A stretch of DNA of 64,000 nucleotides from JASGTU01 sp963821815 (GCA_963821815.1 CAWGFG010000006.1:1612001-1676000); one strand, 5' to 3'; positions 18,243-28,325 are shown, numbered from the stretch's first letter. Made by a program: numbers and translations. Notes: generated by a model from the sequence alone, not told the origin.

Positions 18243-18300
18243 CCTAGGATTACCGTTGGAGCGCAACTTCGGATGACCCATCGAGCGCTAAGGAGCAACA

Positions 18301-18543
18301 ATGTATACACTATACGATGCTGGAAGTAATGAACCTATCGGGACACTGACTGAGGCTGAACTGCAATTCCTTATCGATCATCTCGAAGAGGAATCGGCAA
18401 CTGATCAGGACTACTATATCAACTCAGCTACGGTAGCGCTATTGGATGACCGAGGCGCCGATGCGAAGTTGATTGGCATGCTGCGCAAAGCCATGGGTGA
18501 ACGCAACGAGATGGATATTCGATGGGAATCAACGGCAGAATAG
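18301..18543 (+). CDS. Small conserved-looking hypothetical protein
   Basis: An 80-residue acidic protein (MYTLYDAGSNEPIGTLTEAELQFLIDHLEEES...). It has a short beta-like start, then helices, and ends in ERNEMDIRWE. AAGGAG stands 5 nt before the ATG and codon use matches its neighbours, so it is very likely expressed. I have a vague memory of similar small proteins in other bacteria, without a defined function. It overlaps the long version of argJ by a few codons and ends 17 nt before the preferred argJ start, so the two are probably co-translated. Confidence 0.75.
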   Translation: MYTLYDAGSNEPIGTLTEAELQFLIDHLEEESATDQDYYINSATVALLDDRGADAKLIGMLRKAMGERNEMDIRWESTAE

Positions 18544-18560
18544 CGAGAGAGAACACAGCC

Positions 18561-19808
18561 ATGCAGGCGGATTCGCAGCAGTTGCAAGAGACCAGCGTAG
18601 CCGGTTTCGACGTAGCCGGCGTCTGCGGCAACATCAAGAAAAATGGCATGCTGGATGTGGCGCTGATTGCCAGCCGCATCCCGTGTCGTGCCGCAGCAAC
18701 CTTCACCCAGAATGCCTTCCCTGCCGCGCCGGTCATCTACGACCGCAGGCTGCTAGAATTCAATCCGGGGGCCATTTCCGGCGTCATCATCAACAGTGGC
18801 GTTGCGAACGCGTGCACCGGTGTCCAGGGAGACGTCAATACTCGGCTCACTGCTGAAGCTGTGGAGAGCAGCATCGGCGCTACAGATTATTCTTTGTTTG
18901 TCATGAGCACGGGCGTCATCGGCGTTCAACTGCCCATGGAAAAACTGCTCGGCGCAGTGCCGACTGCCGTTGCAGCACTCCGTCCCGATGGCTGGATGGA
19001 TGCCGCTCAAGCCATCATGACGACAGATACGCGACCAAAACTGTACACGACCACAGTACAGGTTAACGACGAAAAAGTGCGCCTCACCGGCATCGTCAAA
19101 GGCGCTGGCATGATCCACCCAAACATGGCCACCATGCTTAGCGTCATCGTGACGGATACGAACATCAGTCAACCGCTGTTGCAGCGTGCGCTTAGCGCAT
19201 CGGTGCAGACCAGCTTCAACCGCATCAGCGTAGACGGAGACACCAGCACCAATGACACCGTGCTCCTGTTAGCCAACGGGTTAGCAAGCGCATCGACGAT
19301 AGATGATGGGGCTAGCGACGAGTACGCCGCTTTCGCACAAGGACTTGCGACGATTTGTACGGAACTGGCGCAGGCTGTTGTGCGGGACGGTGAAGGTGCG
19401 TCCAAATTCGTGACGATACGCGTTGAAGGCGCTGCGTCGGATGAAGAAGCGCATCTTGCAGCCAACACCATTGCTACCAGCCCACTGGTGAAGACGGCGT
19501 TCTTTGGCAGCGACGCAAACTGGGGCCGATTGCTGGCCGCGTTGGGTCGTTCCGCCGCACAAGTTGAGCCGAAAACGTGTTCGCTCTTTGTTACCGGCGG
19601 TGCGAATATCGATACGCGCCACGAGTTATTACAGCTTGTGGACGCAGGTCAACCGACAGAGTATGCAGAGGATGATGCAGCGTTACGTTTTGCCGAATCC
19701 GAAATCGACGTGCTGATCACGCTCGGCTTGGGCGAAGGGTGCGCAACCGTGTGGACGACGGATCTCAGCCACGACTACGTTACCATCAACGGTGACTATC
19801 GAACGTAG
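18561..19808 (+). CDS. argJ: Bifunctional ornithine acetyltransferase / N-acetylglutamate synthase
   Basis: A 415-residue ArgJ protein, which recycles the acetyl group from N-acetylornithine to glutamate in arginine biosynthesis. The self-cleavage site is in GAGMIHPNMATMLSVI (cut between Ala and Thr, the Thr being the nucleophile of the beta chain). Other family blocks are IINSGVANACTG, VMSTGVIG, FNRISVDGDTSTNDT, GEGASKFV and GSDANWGR. The frame could begin at 18522, but that overlaps the small upstream gene; the ATG at 18561 preceded by GAGAGAGAA fits better. No other arg gene is adjacent. Confidence 0.96.
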   Translation: MQADSQQLQETSVAGFDVAGVCGNIKKNGMLDVALIASRIPCRAAATFTQNAFPAAPVIYDRRLLEFNPGAISGVIINSGVANACTGVQGDVNTRLTAEAVESSIGATDYSLFVMSTGVIGVQLPMEKLLGAVPTAVAALRPDGWMDAAQAIMTTDTRPKLYTTTVQVNDEKVRLTGIVKGAGMIHPNMATMLSVIVTDTNISQPLLQRALSASVQTSFNRISVDGDTSTNDTVLLLANGLASASTIDDGASDEYAAFAQGLATICTELAQAVVRDGEGASKFVTIRVEGAASDEEAHLAANTIATSPLVKTAFFGSDANWGRLLAALGRSAAQVEPKTCSLFVTGGANIDTRHELLQLVDAGQPTEYAEDDAALRFAESEIDVLITLGLGEGCATVWTTDLSHDYVTINGDYRT

Positions 19809-20261
19809 AACGGGTTGGTTCCCACCAAATCGCCTAGCAGCGTTGAAGGCTTAACACGTTGTTACGGGTCTATTAACAAACCTCCGATATGATCTAAATG
19901 CTGTGAGTTGACTTGGGGAGCTGTACTCACAGACTATCGTCCACTCAATGCCTCTTATATTCCTCGGAAATTGAGTTCCTCTGCTCGTCGCATGGCCTGC
20001 GGCAGGCTTTCTCCTTCTATAGCTACAGTAGGCAAATTTGCACGTCAGGTTCAGTATCTTCTCACTACTTCGCCAGAGAACAGCTGACTGCCTGGCTATT
20101 GCATAGGGCGAGATTTCCGAAACTGTCAGGTTTCATTCGGAACACCGATTGCGTCATTTGTAGGATGAGTCATTCAACGCGATCGGGCATAGTAATAGCA
20201 GGTTGAAGCCAGCTGAACTCATTTCTGCCGCATCAACAAGGCCGAGCGAGGAGGTCCCGTC
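19809..20261. other. Gene-poor interval after argJ
   Basis: About 450 bases with no recognisable protein family. CTGTGAGT (19901-19908) and ACTCACAG (19925-19932) form a perfect 8-bp stem, but without a T-tract. The open frame at 19913-20206 is Cys/Ser-rich, lacks a ribosome site and looks like chance. GAGGAGG near 20249-20255 belongs to the small ORF that follows. Confidence 0.5.
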
Positions 20262-20375
20262 ATGCTAGTCAACTCATTGCGCAAACGTTCAGTCGTCCCG
20301 ATTTTCGCCACGGGCATCTCGACAATTGTTTTCTATTTGCTTACATTAATCTGGGCGACACCGGTCTCTGCATAG
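20262..20375 (+). CDS. 37-residue signal-peptide-like small ORF
   Basis: ATG at 20262 is preceded by GAGGAGG with a good spacing (about 6-7 nt). The product begins MLVNSLRKRSVVPIF and ends YLLTLIWATPVSA then stop. It has a basic n-region (RKR), a hydrophobic core of about 20 residues, and a textbook signal peptidase I site (ATPVSA) as its last residues. Nothing is left to be secreted. A rho-independent terminator follows 50 bases later. It may be a free signal peptide, a single-helix membrane peptide, a leader, or the stump of a lost secreted protein. The ribosome site plus terminator argue for a real transcribed unit. Confidence 0.5.
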   Translation: MLVNSLRKRSVVPIFATGISTIVFYLLTLIWATPVSA

Positions 20376-20424
20376 GTATTGTACAGGGCACTTTTGCCAT
20401 TTCCAACAGAGCGTAGCGTTGAAG

Positions 20425-20457
20425 ACTGAGCGGCAATGAACCGCTCAGTTCTTTTGT
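20425..20457 (+). terminator. Rho-independent terminator after the small ORF
   Basis: ACTGAGCGG and CCGCTCAGT form a 9-bp perfect stem around CAATGAA, followed by TCTTTTGTTG. Confidence 0.8.
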
Positions 20458-21034
20458 TGCATCCTCTCTACTTCGAACTGAACCAGACGTACAATTGCGT
20501 ATGTATCGCTTCGCAACGCTTTCCTTCCCAGTGCGCCGGCTGACCCTGCGCCAGGGCGGGTGGGCGACGATTCAGATTCCGGGAAAATCGTGTATCTTTG
20601 GTTTGCGTACTGGTTCTTGACGATAGGGCGGTTCAGGCGCCGACCTGAAGTGGATCCGTCTTCCAAAAAGCTGCCGCACGAAGATCTATCATTGTCGGAT
20701 TCAGCGTACTGGAAGATCTCCGAATGTCTACAACCTTTTGAAGGTTCAGAACCTTCAAAAGGCGAAATCGCGTTTTGGCGCACAAAGCCTGGATTCGTCA
20801 TAGCGATTCAAGATCTCGACCTGAAGATCTCGCTATTGGCGTACGTTCGACAACTGGCAAAAGCCAGCATGCTCTCGATACCTTCACGATTTTCCCCGAC
20901 TCAAACACCGCCCCGCTAGACAATCCATCGGCAGTCTGATGTATGATAGACGGTGCGTGGTGTTTCACCTCCGTACCACGCCTAAACCATCACCTTCAAA
21001 ATCCCTAAATCATCAGCTCCTTAGGAGGCGCCAA
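20458..21034. other. Non-coding-looking interval before the sugar-acid cluster
   Basis: About 580 bases with two opposite overlapping open frames (20445-20801 on minus, 20560-20919 on plus) that resemble no protein I know and lack ribosome sites. They share the hairpin at 20734-20762. The end of this interval should contain the promoter of the following enolase-family gene; I cannot assign it. Confidence 0.5.
20734..20762. repeat. Perfect inverted repeat, 13-bp arms
   Basis: CCTTTTGAAGGTT, a CAG loop, then AACCTTCAAAAGG. Neither side has a clear T-tract, so it is not an obvious terminator. The arm itself contains the sub-palindrome CCTTTTGAAGG-like symmetry. Function unknown. Confidence 0.75.
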
Positions 21035-22216
21035 ATGAAAATATCGCAAGTTGACATCTATTACGTAACCTATCCAGGTGAAACTAGGAATTTTAATCCG
21101 GTGATCCTTCAGATCCAAACGGACGAAGGCGTCTCAGGCGTTGGCGAACTCGCGCTCGCATACGGCGTTGGCGGGAGTGCAGGCGTGGGCATGCTGCGCG
21201 AAATGGCGGAGACATTCCTCATCGGCGCTGACCCATTCCGCATCGAGTGGATCTGGGACCGCCTCTTTCGCAAGACATTCTGGGGACAGGGCGGCGGTCC
21301 GGTTGTCTATGGCGGAATTAGCGCCATTGATATCGCGTTATGGGACATCAAAGGAAAAGTCTTTGGTCTACCAGTGTACGAAATGCTCGGCGGACGTTGC
21401 CACGAAAAGTTATGGTGCTACTACAACGGCTGGTATGGAGGCTGCAAGACGCCAGAGGATTATGCAGAAGCGTCTCACGTAGTCACGGATGCCGGCTACA
21501 AGGCGCTGAAGTTCGATCCGTTTGCCATCAGACCGGACGGCGAATGGGATTATTCGCCGCGTTACTTGAACCGAGAGCGGGCCAACTTGGCGTTTATGCG
21601 AGTCGAGGCCGTACGCGACGCCGTTGGTCCTGATGTTGAGATCCTCGTTGAGGTGCACGGCAACCTGGGCACTTCATCCGCCATACAGATGGGCAAGCGA
21701 TTGGAAGAACTGGACTGTTTCTTCTACGAGGAGCCAGTCGACGCCATGAACGTGGAGAGCATGAAACAGGTCGCACAGAATGTCGCTATTCCTATAGCGG
21801 CAGGCGAACGCATCTACACGCGCTACGGCTTCCGCCAGTACGTGGAAGAGCACGCACTCGCGATACTGCAGCCAGATATCGGTTTAGCCGGTGGCATCAG
21901 CGAACTCAAGAAAATCGCTACCTATGCTGAGACATACAATCTGCATTTCCAGCCGCATAACTATGCCAGTCCGGTCAATACGGCAGCGTCGATACAGGTT
22001 GACGCTTGCTGCCCTAACTTTATCATTCAGGAAATCTTCCCTACTGCCTCGATCGGCAAGTACGAGATGGTGAACCGGGCATTCGAACAGGAAGTCGTCG
22101 GCGGCTACGTTACGCCGCCAAGCGAACCCGGTCTAGGAATCGAACTGAATATGGACTTTATGAAAGGGCAAGAGTGTGTCAGCGTGTCGGAAGGCAAGAC
22201 CTTTCACAGACCGTGA
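21035..22216 (+). CDS. Enolase-superfamily sugar-acid dehydratase (galactonate dehydratase/mandelate racemase group)
   Basis: A 393-residue MR/MLE-family protein. TAGGAGG sits 6 nt before ATG 21035, so the upstream in-frame start at 20939 is rejected. Metal-site positions read Glu206 (ILVEVHGN, with His208 two residues on), Glu232 (FYEEPV) and Glu258 (AAGERIYTRYG). QPD at 279-281 and the catalytic-type His308 (QPHNYASPV) follow. The KALKFDPF and ExHG patterns resemble the galactonate/gluconate dehydratase group. The first ligand is Glu where Asp is more usual. The role is inferred to be dehydration of a hexonate or pentonate; the next genes (xylonate dehydratase family, Ldh2-type dehydrogenase) support sugar-acid catabolism. 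Confidence 0.88.
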   Translation: MKISQVDIYYVTYPGETRNFNPVILQIQTDEGVSGVGELALAYGVGGSAGVGMLREMAETFLIGADPFRIEWIWDRLFRKTFWGQGGGPVVYGGISAIDIALWDIKGKVFGLPVYEMLGGRCHEKLWCYYNGWYGGCKTPEDYAEASHVVTDAGYKALKFDPFAIRPDGEWDYSPRYLNRERANLAFMRVEAVRDAVGPDVEILVEVHGNLGTSSAIQMGKRLEELDCFFYEEPVDAMNVESMKQVAQNVAIPIAAGERIYTRYGFRQYVEEHALAILQPDIGLAGGISELKKIATYAETYNLHFQPHNYASPVNTAASIQVDACCPNFIIQEIFPTASIGKYEMVNRAFEQEVVGGYVTPPSEPGLGIELNMDFMKGQECVSVSEGKTFHRP

Positions 22217-22409
22217 TGATGCGTGAGCAGATATCACAATCAGGGAAACTTCGGCTTGCCGCCGGATGCTGCAACTCAAGGTACGCTTTGCTATACAGTG
22301 CAACCTATAGGACAATGGCAGGACTGTCCCCGAAATGCAACATTGCCCATGTAGTAACCTGCATTTCTCGATTCGTTTGTGAAGCTACTTACCCGCCCAG
22401 GACCATGCA

Positions 22410-24422
22410 ATGACAAACAAACCCATCCCTATTGACTCGTCCGATCCTGCGCTGCTGGATGTTCAGTCGTCCGCGCCTGGACCGGCAGGTAGCCTGCCCT
22501 TCGATGATGAATTTTTGCGTACCGCACCAAGTGGCGACATCTTCGGACTCTCACAAAGCGCGGGGATGGGTTGGAATCCGGCACATCTACGCAGGCCGGA
22601 CATTCTCATACTGGGCACCATGGGCGGTATCCGTGAGCCGGACGGCACACCGACAGCGTTGGGGTTCCACACTGGGCACTGGGAAGTCGGTCTGCTCATG
22701 CAGGCTGCGGCCAAGCGGCTGGCTGAAATCGAGATGGTGCCGTTCGCAGGTTACGTCAGCGACCCTTGCGACGGTCGGTCCCAGGGTACGGCGGGCATGA
22801 TGGACAGCTTGCCCTACCGCAATGACGCTTCTATCGTGCTACGCCGGCTCACGCGTTCGTTGCCAACCTGTCAAGGCGTCATGGGCGTTGCGACATGCGA
22901 TAAGGGTTTGCCGGCGATGATGATGGCGCTGGCTTCCGCTCATGACCTGCCGACTATCATTGTACCCGGTGGCGTAACGCTGCCGCCGACAGTAGGCGAG
23001 GATGCTGCGAAAATTCAGTCTATCGGCGCACGATTCTCACAAGGTGAGATCTCGCTGGAAGAAGCGGCAGAGTTAGGCTGCAAGACATGCGCAACCCCCG
23101 GCGGAGGCTGTCAGTTCCTGGGCACGGCTGCCACCAGCCAGGTGGTGGCTGAAGCGCTGGGCATGAGCTTGCTGCATTCGGCGCTCGCCCCTTCCGGCCA
23201 ACCCATATGGATTGACATGGCTCGACGTTCGGCGGATGCGCTGGCGAGGATGGTGCAAAACGGCGTGCGGACGCCGGATATCCTGACTGAAGATGCGCTG
23301 CACAACGCCATGGTCGTCCATGCCGCGTTCGGCGGCAGCACAAACCTGCTGCTGCATATACCGGCAATCGCGTACGTAGCTGGACTGTCGAGGCCCAGCG
23401 TGGACGACTGGCATCGCATCAACCTGGCAGTGCCGCGACTCGTGGACGCTTTGCCAAATGGGCCGGTCGGCCATCCGACGATTCGTGTCTTCCTGGCAGG
23501 AGGCGTTCCAGAGGTGATGCTGCATCTGAGAGACTTGAGGCTGCTCAAGTTGAACACGTTGACACCTCACGGGCAGACGCTCGAAGAGGGTCTTGACCGT
23601 TGGGAGAAGAGCGAACGTCGCCGGCGGCTGCGAGAATTACTCTTCTCAAGAGATAGCATCGACCCGGACGATGTGATTATGCAACCGGCTCGTGCCAAGG
23701 AGAAGAGGTTGACCAGCACGGTCACATTCCCGCGCGGTAGCTTAGCCCCACACGGCTCAGTCGTGAAGAGCACTTCCATCGATCCGAGCGTCATCGATGA
23801 GGATGGCGTGTATCGGAAAACTGGACCTGCACGCGTTTTTACGACAGAATGGGAAGCGATCTCGGCCATCAAAGGCCAGTCTGACAACCCAATACAGCCC
23901 GGTGACATCATGGTGCTCATGGGCCGCGGACCGCTGGGCTCCGGAATGGAAGAGACCTACCAATTGACCGCTGCGTTACGCTACTTGCCGTGGGGCAAGC
24001 AGGTGGCGTTGATCACCGATGCACGCTTTAGCGGGGTCAGCACTGGCGCATGCATAGGCCACGTTGGCCCGGAAGGATTGGCGGGCGGGCCTATCGGTCG
24101 TATTCGCGAGGGAGACACGATTCAGATCATCGTCGACACAGTGAATCTGGAAGGCAGCATTGACCTAGTAGGAAGTAACGGCGAACGCTACACGCAAGAA
24201 GAGGCTGCCACGGTTCTCGCCCAGCGGACGCCCAACCCGGCAATGGCGCCTGATCCTCGATTGCCCGTGGAGACGCGTTTGTGGGCTGCCCTACAAAACG
24301 TCAGCGGCGGCATGTGGGGAGGTTGTGTTTATGACGTGGATAGAATCATTGAGACATTAAACGCCGGCCAACAAGCGTTGGCCGAATCAAATCTCAACAT
24401 AGAAGGAATGTCAGATGCCTAA
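22410..24422 (+). CDS. IlvD/Edd-family dehydratase, YjhG/YagF-type (D-xylonate dehydratase)
   Basis: A 670-residue Fe-S dehydratase. It is longer than IlvD (about 560) or Edd (about 600) and has the YjhG/YagF-type opening GMGWNPAHLRRPDILILGTMGGIREPDGTPTALGFHTGHWEVGLLM. The likely cluster ligands are Cys120 (SDPCDGRSQG), Cys163 (VATCDKGLPAMMMA) and Cys234 (GGGCQFLGTAAT). The family converts D-xylonate (or related aldonates) to 2-keto-3-deoxy acids. Its stop overlaps the start of the Ldh2-type gene by 8 bases, so the two are translationally coupled. CCAGGACC is a modest ribosome site before the ATG. Confidence 0.92.
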   Translation: MTNKPIPIDSSDPALLDVQSSAPGPAGSLPFDDEFLRTAPSGDIFGLSQSAGMGWNPAHLRRPDILILGTMGGIREPDGTPTALGFHTGHWEVGLLMQAAAKRLAEIEMVPFAGYVSDPCDGRSQGTAGMMDSLPYRNDASIVLRRLTRSLPTCQGVMGVATCDKGLPAMMMALASAHDLPTIIVPGGVTLPPTVGEDAAKIQSIGARFSQGEISLEEAAELGCKTCATPGGGCQFLGTAATSQVVAEALGMSLLHSALAPSGQPIWIDMARRSADALARMVQNGVRTPDILTEDALHNAMVVHAAFGGSTNLLLHIPAIAYVAGLSRPSVDDWHRINLAVPRLVDALPNGPVGHPTIRVFLAGGVPEVMLHLRDLRLLKLNTLTPHGQTLEEGLDRWEKSERRRRLRELLFSRDSIDPDDVIMQPARAKEKRLTSTVTFPRGSLAPHGSVVKSTSIDPSVIDEDGVYRKTGPARVFTTEWEAISAIKGQSDNPIQPGDIMVLMGRGPLGSGMEETYQLTAALRYLPWGKQVALITDARFSGVSTGACIGHVGPEGLAGGPIGRIREGDTIQIIVDTVNLEGSIDLVGSNGERYTQEEAATVLAQRTPNPAMAPDPRLPVETRLWAALQNVSGGMWGGCVYDVDRIIETLNAGQQALAESNLNIEGMSDA

Positions 24423-25455
24423 CTTAAAGCAGGCAGAACTCACCGATTTCGTGACTAAGATTTTCATCGGCGCTGGTGCAACGCCTGAGAACGCCGAGAT
24501 TGTGGCGCGTTCGCTGGTGCTCAGCAACATGGCCGGTCACGAGTCACACGGTACTATCCGCGTTCGTCAATATCTCGACCAGATCGAGCGTGGCGACATT
24601 GATCCCACTGCCGAACCGACCATAGTTTCCGACACCGGTGCGGTGATCAATGTGGACGCAAACAGCAGTTTCGGTCAGATTTCGGCTTCGTTCACCATCA
24701 AAGAAGCCATCAAGCGAGCCAAAGAGTACGGCATTTGCGCAGCCGGCCTATTTCACTCGGGTCATGTCGGCCGACTAGGCGAGTGGGTCGAGATGGCCGC
24801 CGAGGAAGAGATGATCGGACTGGCACTTTGTAATGGAGGCGGACCCGCACCCGGACGCGTGGCCCCCTTCGGCGCCATTGAGCCCATCCTCGGCACGAAC
24901 CCTATTGCCGCCGGCATCCCCATCGGGGACAGCGAAGCAGTCCTGCTCGACTTCGCCACCAGCGCTGTAGCAGAGGGCAAGGTGCGCGTGGCGCGTAACC
25001 GAGGCAAGATGATTCCTGAAGGCTGGATTCTAGACAAAAACGGCCTTCCGTCCACAGACCCCAATGCGCTCTATGACAACGGCGTATTACTTTGCGCTGC
25101 CGGTCATAAAGGCTACGGCCTCTCATTGCTGGTGGAATTCCTAGGCGGCCTGCTGGTGGGCAACAGCGTTCCCGGCTTACCCGACTACATGCCGCGCAAC
25201 GGTGTGCTCTTCATCGTGCTGAACATTGCCCCGTTTAAGGCCATGGCGGAATGGAATGAGAAGAGTCACGAATACGTTAACAACATTCGCAAGCTCAGGC
25301 CTGCGCCTGGCTTCGAAGAGGTGCTGCTGCCTGGTGACCCCGAACACCGCAACGTGAAGGCTCGTGAGGTGAGCGGCATTGATATCGATGAGACAACTTG
25401 GCAGAACCTGAAGGATGCCGCTGAGCAGTACGGCATAGCGGTTCCGTTGATTTAA
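24415..25455 (+). CDS. Ldh2-family NAD(P)-dependent dehydrogenase (malate/L-lactate/2-keto acid reductase type)
   Basis: A 346-residue member of the MDH/LDH2 (YlbC/YiaK) oxidoreductase family. Characteristic blocks are NMAGHESHGTIRVRQYLDQI (catalytic-type His43/His46 region), GLFHSGHVGRLGEW (His116/His119), GTNPIAAGIP, LDFATSAVAEGKVRVA and GHKGYGLSLLVEFLGGLLVGN. The family reduces or oxidises 2-hydroxy/2-keto acids. AAGGAATG precedes its ATG, which lies inside the preceding dehydratase gene. With two sugar-acid dehydratases upstream it probably handles a 2-keto-3-deoxy acid or its product, an inference from context. Confidence 0.92.
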   Translation: MPNLKQAELTDFVTKIFIGAGATPENAEIVARSLVLSNMAGHESHGTIRVRQYLDQIERGDIDPTAEPTIVSDTGAVINVDANSSFGQISASFTIKEAIKRAKEYGICAAGLFHSGHVGRLGEWVEMAAEEEMIGLALCNGGGPAPGRVAPFGAIEPILGTNPIAAGIPIGDSEAVLLDFATSAVAEGKVRVARNRGKMIPEGWILDKNGLPSTDPNALYDNGVLLCAAGHKGYGLSLLVEFLGGLLVGNSVPGLPDYMPRNGVLFIVLNIAPFKAMAEWNEKSHEYVNNIRKLRPAPGFEEVLLPGDPEHRNVKAREVSGIDIDETTWQNLKDAAEQYGIAVPLI

Positions 25456-25483
25456 TCCACGTGAACTCGCTACAATGAACTTC

Positions 25484-25519
25484 GTGCGAAGACGATCTTA
25501 TGCGTAATCGTCTTCGCAC
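25484..25519 (+). terminator. Strong hairpin ending the sugar-acid operon
   Basis: GTGCGAAGACGAT and ATCGTCTTCGCAC form a 13-bp perfect stem with a 10-nt loop, 29 bases after the Ldh2 stop. The tail AATCTCAC is T-poor, so it could act as a 3' stabiliser or factor-assisted terminator. Confidence 0.6.
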
Positions 25520-25658
25520 AATCTCACAGCACCAAAACATCACTTACTGACTACTGACTATACGGTACGTGCACTGCATCCAACGGTGCTCATGAGAGAG
25601 TCTTCTCCAGCCGAGTGAATTCTTCTTAGCCGGCGCCAAATGTAGATTGGTTCAACCC

Positions 25659-26309
25659 ATGTTCACAAGCCAAATTGCATGGTGGCTAATTCCGGTTATC
25701 GCACTTTCTGCGATGTTGCATATTCAGGCTGAGTACGCCGATAAGCGCAGGCGCGTCTACTTCTTCAAGCCGTTCACTATGATGCTGATCATCCTGTTTG
25801 CCTTGATGGTGCGACCGCCTGTCGATGCGGTATATAAGGCGCTAATCCTAGCTGGGCTGTTGTTCTCATTAGGCGGCGATATCTTACTAATGCTGCCGAA
25901 AGACCGCTTTATCCTGGGGCTGATCAGTTTCCTGATCGGCCATCTCTTTTACATCTCTGCGTTCGTCAGCTTGGGCGGCTTTAACGTGCGGCTGATGTCA
26001 CTGGTTGTATACGTGCTGATCGGTGCTGTCATGTTGGCCCTTCTCTGGCCTGGACTGGGCAAGTTGAAGGCGCCGGTTATCGTCTATCTCGTGGTCATTC
26101 TGATGATGGGTTGGCAGGCGATGGCACTCTGGCAAGTCGATCCTCGTGCGGGAACGTTTTTCGCGTCTGTTGGAGCTGCTCTCTTCGTTATTTCGGATGC
26201 GGTCCTGGCATTCGACCGCTTCCGGCTCAGCTTCCCCGCAGCCCGGCTAGTTGTGCTCAGCACCTACTTCTCAGCACAAACGCTGATCGCTCTCTCACTG
26301 GCTGTGTGA
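25659..26309 (+). CDS. YhhN-family membrane protein (lysoplasmalogenase-like)
   Basis: A 216-residue integral membrane protein with about seven to eight predicted hydrophobic helices. The YhhN/TMEM86 signatures SLGGDILLMLPKDRFILGLISFLIGHLFYI and GAALFVISDAVLAFDRF are present; the two Asp residues in GGD and SDA are thought to be catalytic. Characterised relatives hydrolyse the vinyl-ether bond of lysoplasmalogens; bacterial substrates are less clear. I start at the ATG 25659 rather than the TTG at 25647. It is separated from the sugar-acid operon by a strong hairpin and is convergent with metW. Confidence 0.85.
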   Translation: MFTSQIAWWLIPVIALSAMLHIQAEYADKRRRVYFFKPFTMMLIILFALMVRPPVDAVYKALILAGLLFSLGGDILLMLPKDRFILGLISFLIGHLFYISAFVSLGGFNVRLMSLVVYVLIGAVMLALLWPGLGKLKAPVIVYLVVILMMGWQAMALWQVDPRAGTFFASVGAALFVISDAVLAFDRFRLSFPAARLVVLSTYFSAQTLIALSLAV

Positions 26310-26352
26310 GTGATCGCAGGTCACGCTCGTCAACCTTACCCTCTACGCCGAG

Positions 26353-27011
26353 TTAGTTTGGATTCACGATCTGGCTATGGTGGTTGGCAGTAAGCATGAA
26401 GATGGCTGTAGTTGAGCGAAGGTTTTTCATGCGCCGCACATGAATGCGGCGTCCTTTGTCCAAGAAGACTTGCTCGTCGATGTGGATGTCTATCATCTCG
26501 CAGAAGCGTGCGAAGTCTGTAACGGTAAATGCCTGCCAGCGCGGCGTCTCATACCAGCGCTGCGGAAGGTCGGTCGCCTTGGGTATGCGACCGCGAAAGA
26601 GCAGGCTCAAACGACAGCGCCAGTAGCCCCAATTTGGCAGACTGACCACAGCGTGCTTCCCCACGCGCAACACTTCACGCAGAATCATGGCCGGGTCATC
26701 CAAAAAAGGCAATGTCTGGCTGAGGACGACATAATCAAACGAGCCCTCTGGGTAGTCTGCCAGGCCCTCCTGCAGGTTGCCTTGTCGCACGCTCAGCCCG
26801 CGCCGCACGCAGGCTAACACGCCCTCCTCGCTGATCTCCACACCGCGAGCTTTGATACCGCGACAGCTGGACAGAAAAGCCAACAGATCGCCGTCCCCGC
26901 AGCCCAAGTCCAGCACTGTGGTTGCGGACGGGATCATTTCGGCGATCACTTGCAGGTCCGGTCGAAGCGAAGCCGAAAGCTCTCTGCACTCATTCTGTAT
27001 GAATTCCTCGC

Positions 27012-27015
<4 letters not shown>
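26353..27015 (-). CDS. metW: Methionine biosynthesis protein MetW
   Basis: A 220-residue methyltransferase-fold protein. The SAM-binding motif is TTVLDLGCGDGDLLAFL (about residues 33-49). The MetW-specific pattern continues as GVEISEEGVLACVRRGLSVRQGNLQEGL, SFDYVVLSQTLPFL, SLPNWGYWRCRLSLLFRGRIP and WYETPRWQAFTVTDF. MetW acts together with MetX in homoserine acylation in some bacteria. Its start overlaps the metX stop by 4 bases (ATGA), showing translational coupling. It is the last gene of the SAM-riboswitch operon. Confidence 0.95.
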
Positions 27016-28247
<1,232 letters not shown>

Positions 28248-28294
28248 GATTTCACACTTTCTCCATACATCATCCAGTTGTCTTCTAGCTGACG

Positions 28295-28325
28295 CTGCCA
28301 GAGGAGCGATGCGCTCCTCTGGCAG
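28295..28325 (-). terminator. Intercistronic hairpin between metY and metX
   Basis: CTGCCAGAGGAGCG, loop ATG, CGCTCCTCTGGCAG: a perfect 14-bp stem 13 nt after the metY stop. No T-tract follows on the minus strand. It may attenuate transcription, protect the metY mRNA 3' end, or lower metX expression relative to metY. Confidence 0.65.

Noticed and set aside
19913..20206. 97-codon Cys/Ser-rich frame after argJ
   Set aside because: No start signal, no conserved-looking pattern, and composition unlike neighbouring genes.
20445..20919. Two overlapping 118-120-codon frames in the gap before the sugar-acid cluster
   Set aside because: Both lack ribosome sites and known motifs and share a hairpin sequence; neither can be supported as a gene.
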